Source: an uncultured Synergistales bacterium (GTDB lineage Bacteria > Synergistota > Synergistia > Synergistales > Aminobacteriaceae). Taken from it: 7,419 nucleotides of DNA. Shown here piece after piece: positions 6,750 through 7,419 of this stretch. The translations under genes and the position numbers were made by a program. The notes beneath the pieces are model-generated. The model did not search any database, was not told the DNA's origin, and saw only the letters and a list, made by a program, of their open reading frames with translations. Position 1 is the first letter of the stretch. The number at the start of each line of letters is the position of its first letter. The stretch lies in assembly GCA_937957815.1 (NCBI GenBank), contig CALFXN010000456.1, positions 1 to 7,419 on the forward strand, in the 5' to 3' direction.

Positions 6750-7024
6750 CTCTCCCTTCCCTCCAGAAAGGATAACAGGTCTGCGTAGAAAGACTCCGGA
6801 ACATGGACGCGCAACGCCTTGGAAAGCGCATTTGCCTTCTTCGCTTCCAGAATGCAAATCCGGTCCATACATACATACGCTCCGCGTCCGGGGGCCTTCC
6901 CCGACGTATCAACCAGGATGTCCCCGTTAGCGGCGCTGCGAACGATCCGAAGCATTTCCCGTTTAGTCTTTTCTTTCCTGCATCCAACGCACGTCCTCGG
7001 ACGGCGTCTCTTCATGTCTTCCAT
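6746..7024 (-). CDS. ylxR: YlxR family RNA-binding protein (RnpM-like)
   Basis: A 92-residue basic protein with the YlxR (DUF448) signature: RRRPRTCVGCRKEKTKREML (6-25), the LVD.SGK.PGRGAYVC block (37-52) and a second Cys (57) before an Ala/Lys-rich helix (61-72). The Bacillus subtilis homologue has been described as an RNA-binding modulator of RNase P (named RnpM); whether this copy does the same is inference. The ATG at 7024-7022 follows GGTGAT; a second ATG three codons later (7015-7013) is also possible. It starts 27 bases after the nusA stop, the only non-overlapping junction in the cluster, and ends in an ATGA overlap with ylxQ. Confidence 0.93.
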   Translation of the reverse strand: MEDMKRRRPRTCVGCRKEKTKREMLRIVRSAANGDILVDTSGKAPGRGAYVCMDRICILEAKKANALSKALRVHVPESFYADLLSFLEGRER

Positions 7025-7051
7025 AAATCACCCGAACTGGCGCAACCGGAA

Positions 7052-7419
7052 TCAGAGGATATCCTGGAAAAGGTCGTGCAATGTCGGCATTCTCTCAGCC
7101 TCCAGCGCATTGATGTCGATCTTCCACCCCGTAAGGCGAGCGGCGAGACGGACGTTCTGCCCGGCCTTGCCGATGGCGAGAGAGAGCTGATCCGGCCTTG
7201 CATAAACGGTTACGGCCCTTTCGAGATCCAGATTCGGTTCTATCTTGACGATCTTCGCCGGAGAGATGGCATTTCGAATGAACTGGAGCGGGTCGTTGTT
7301 CCATACGATGATGTCGATTTTCTCTCCGTACAATTCCTTGCTGATGGATTTTATCCGGGCGCCGTTATTTCCCACACAGGCTCCTACGGTGTCGACATTC
7401 GGGTCGAGGGAGAATACTG
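7052..7419 (-). CDS. nusA: Transcription termination/antitermination protein NusA, C-terminal fragment
   Basis: NusA binds RNA polymerase and nascent RNA, modulating pausing, termination and antitermination. The 121 codons present cover the end of KH1 and all of KH2: DPNVDTVGACVGNNGARIKS is the KH1 signature (family: DP.VGACVG..G.R...I), followed by ELYGEKIDIIVW and the DP..FI.NA.SPA linker. KH2 then shows DQLSLAIGKAGQNVRLAARL and TGWKIDI, both typical of NusA. The protein ends about 18 residues after TGWKIDI, so there is no long acidic repeat domain like that of Escherichia coli NusA. The N-terminal polymerase-binding and S1 domains lie beyond the window. It heads the operon seen here, and the stop TGA is 27 bases before ylxR. 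Confidence 0.97.
   Translation of the reverse strand, partial: VFSLDPNVDTVGACVGNNGARIKSISKELYGEKIDIIVWNNDPLQFIRNAISPAKIVKIEPNLDLERAVTVYARPDQLSLAIGKAGQNVRLAARLTGWKIDINALEAERMPTLHDLFQDIL

Overview
This window is a piece of a bacterial chromosome. Every supported gene lies on the minus strand, so transcription runs from high to low coordinates. It holds the core of the conserved nusA-infB translation and RNA-processing operon: the 3' end of nusA, then ylxR, an L7Ae-family gene (ylxQ), infB, a DUF503 gene (ylxP-like), rbfA, a DHH-family oligoribonuclease (nrnA-like), truB and ribF. These are followed by a tRNA-Arg gene (anticodon CCU, CCA encoded) and the first 83 codons of ileS. This order, with DUF503 between infB and rbfA, is the arrangement known from Bacillota and Synergistota. 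Roughly balanced base composition and a compact IF-2 (661 residues) fit a Synergistota-like or deep Bacillota-like genome, but that placement is a low-confidence inference.

Layout by transcription order. 7419-7052: NusA C-terminal KH region. 7024-1803: seven genes (ylxR, ylxQ, infB, DUF503, rbfA, nrnA, truB), each overlapping the next by 1 to 32 bases, with ribF overlapping truB by an ATGA; this suggests one polycistronic, translationally coupled unit. 798-630: non-coding stretch with a good -35 element and a weak -10 for the tRNA. 629-554: tRNA-Arg. 553-252: about 300 bases without a recognisable gene, ending in a terminator-like hairpin with a T-run only 24 bases before the ileS start. A small open frame ends inside the hairpin loop, which makes this a candidate attenuating leader. 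251-1: N-terminus of isoleucyl-tRNA synthetase.

The genes share one theme: transcription elongation (NusA), RNase P and ribosomal RNA-binding accessory proteins (YlxR, YlxQ), initiation (IF-2), 30S maturation (RbfA), turnover of very short RNAs (NrnA), tRNA U55 pseudouridylation (TruB) and tRNA charging (IleS, tRNA-Arg). RibF, the FMN/FAD synthase, is the usual metabolic passenger. I see no mobile element, CRISPR array, defence system or obviously new system. The points most worth checking are the ileS leader, the extra C-terminal tail on RibF, the acidic tail on RbfA, the divergent YlxQ and the chain of gene overlaps.
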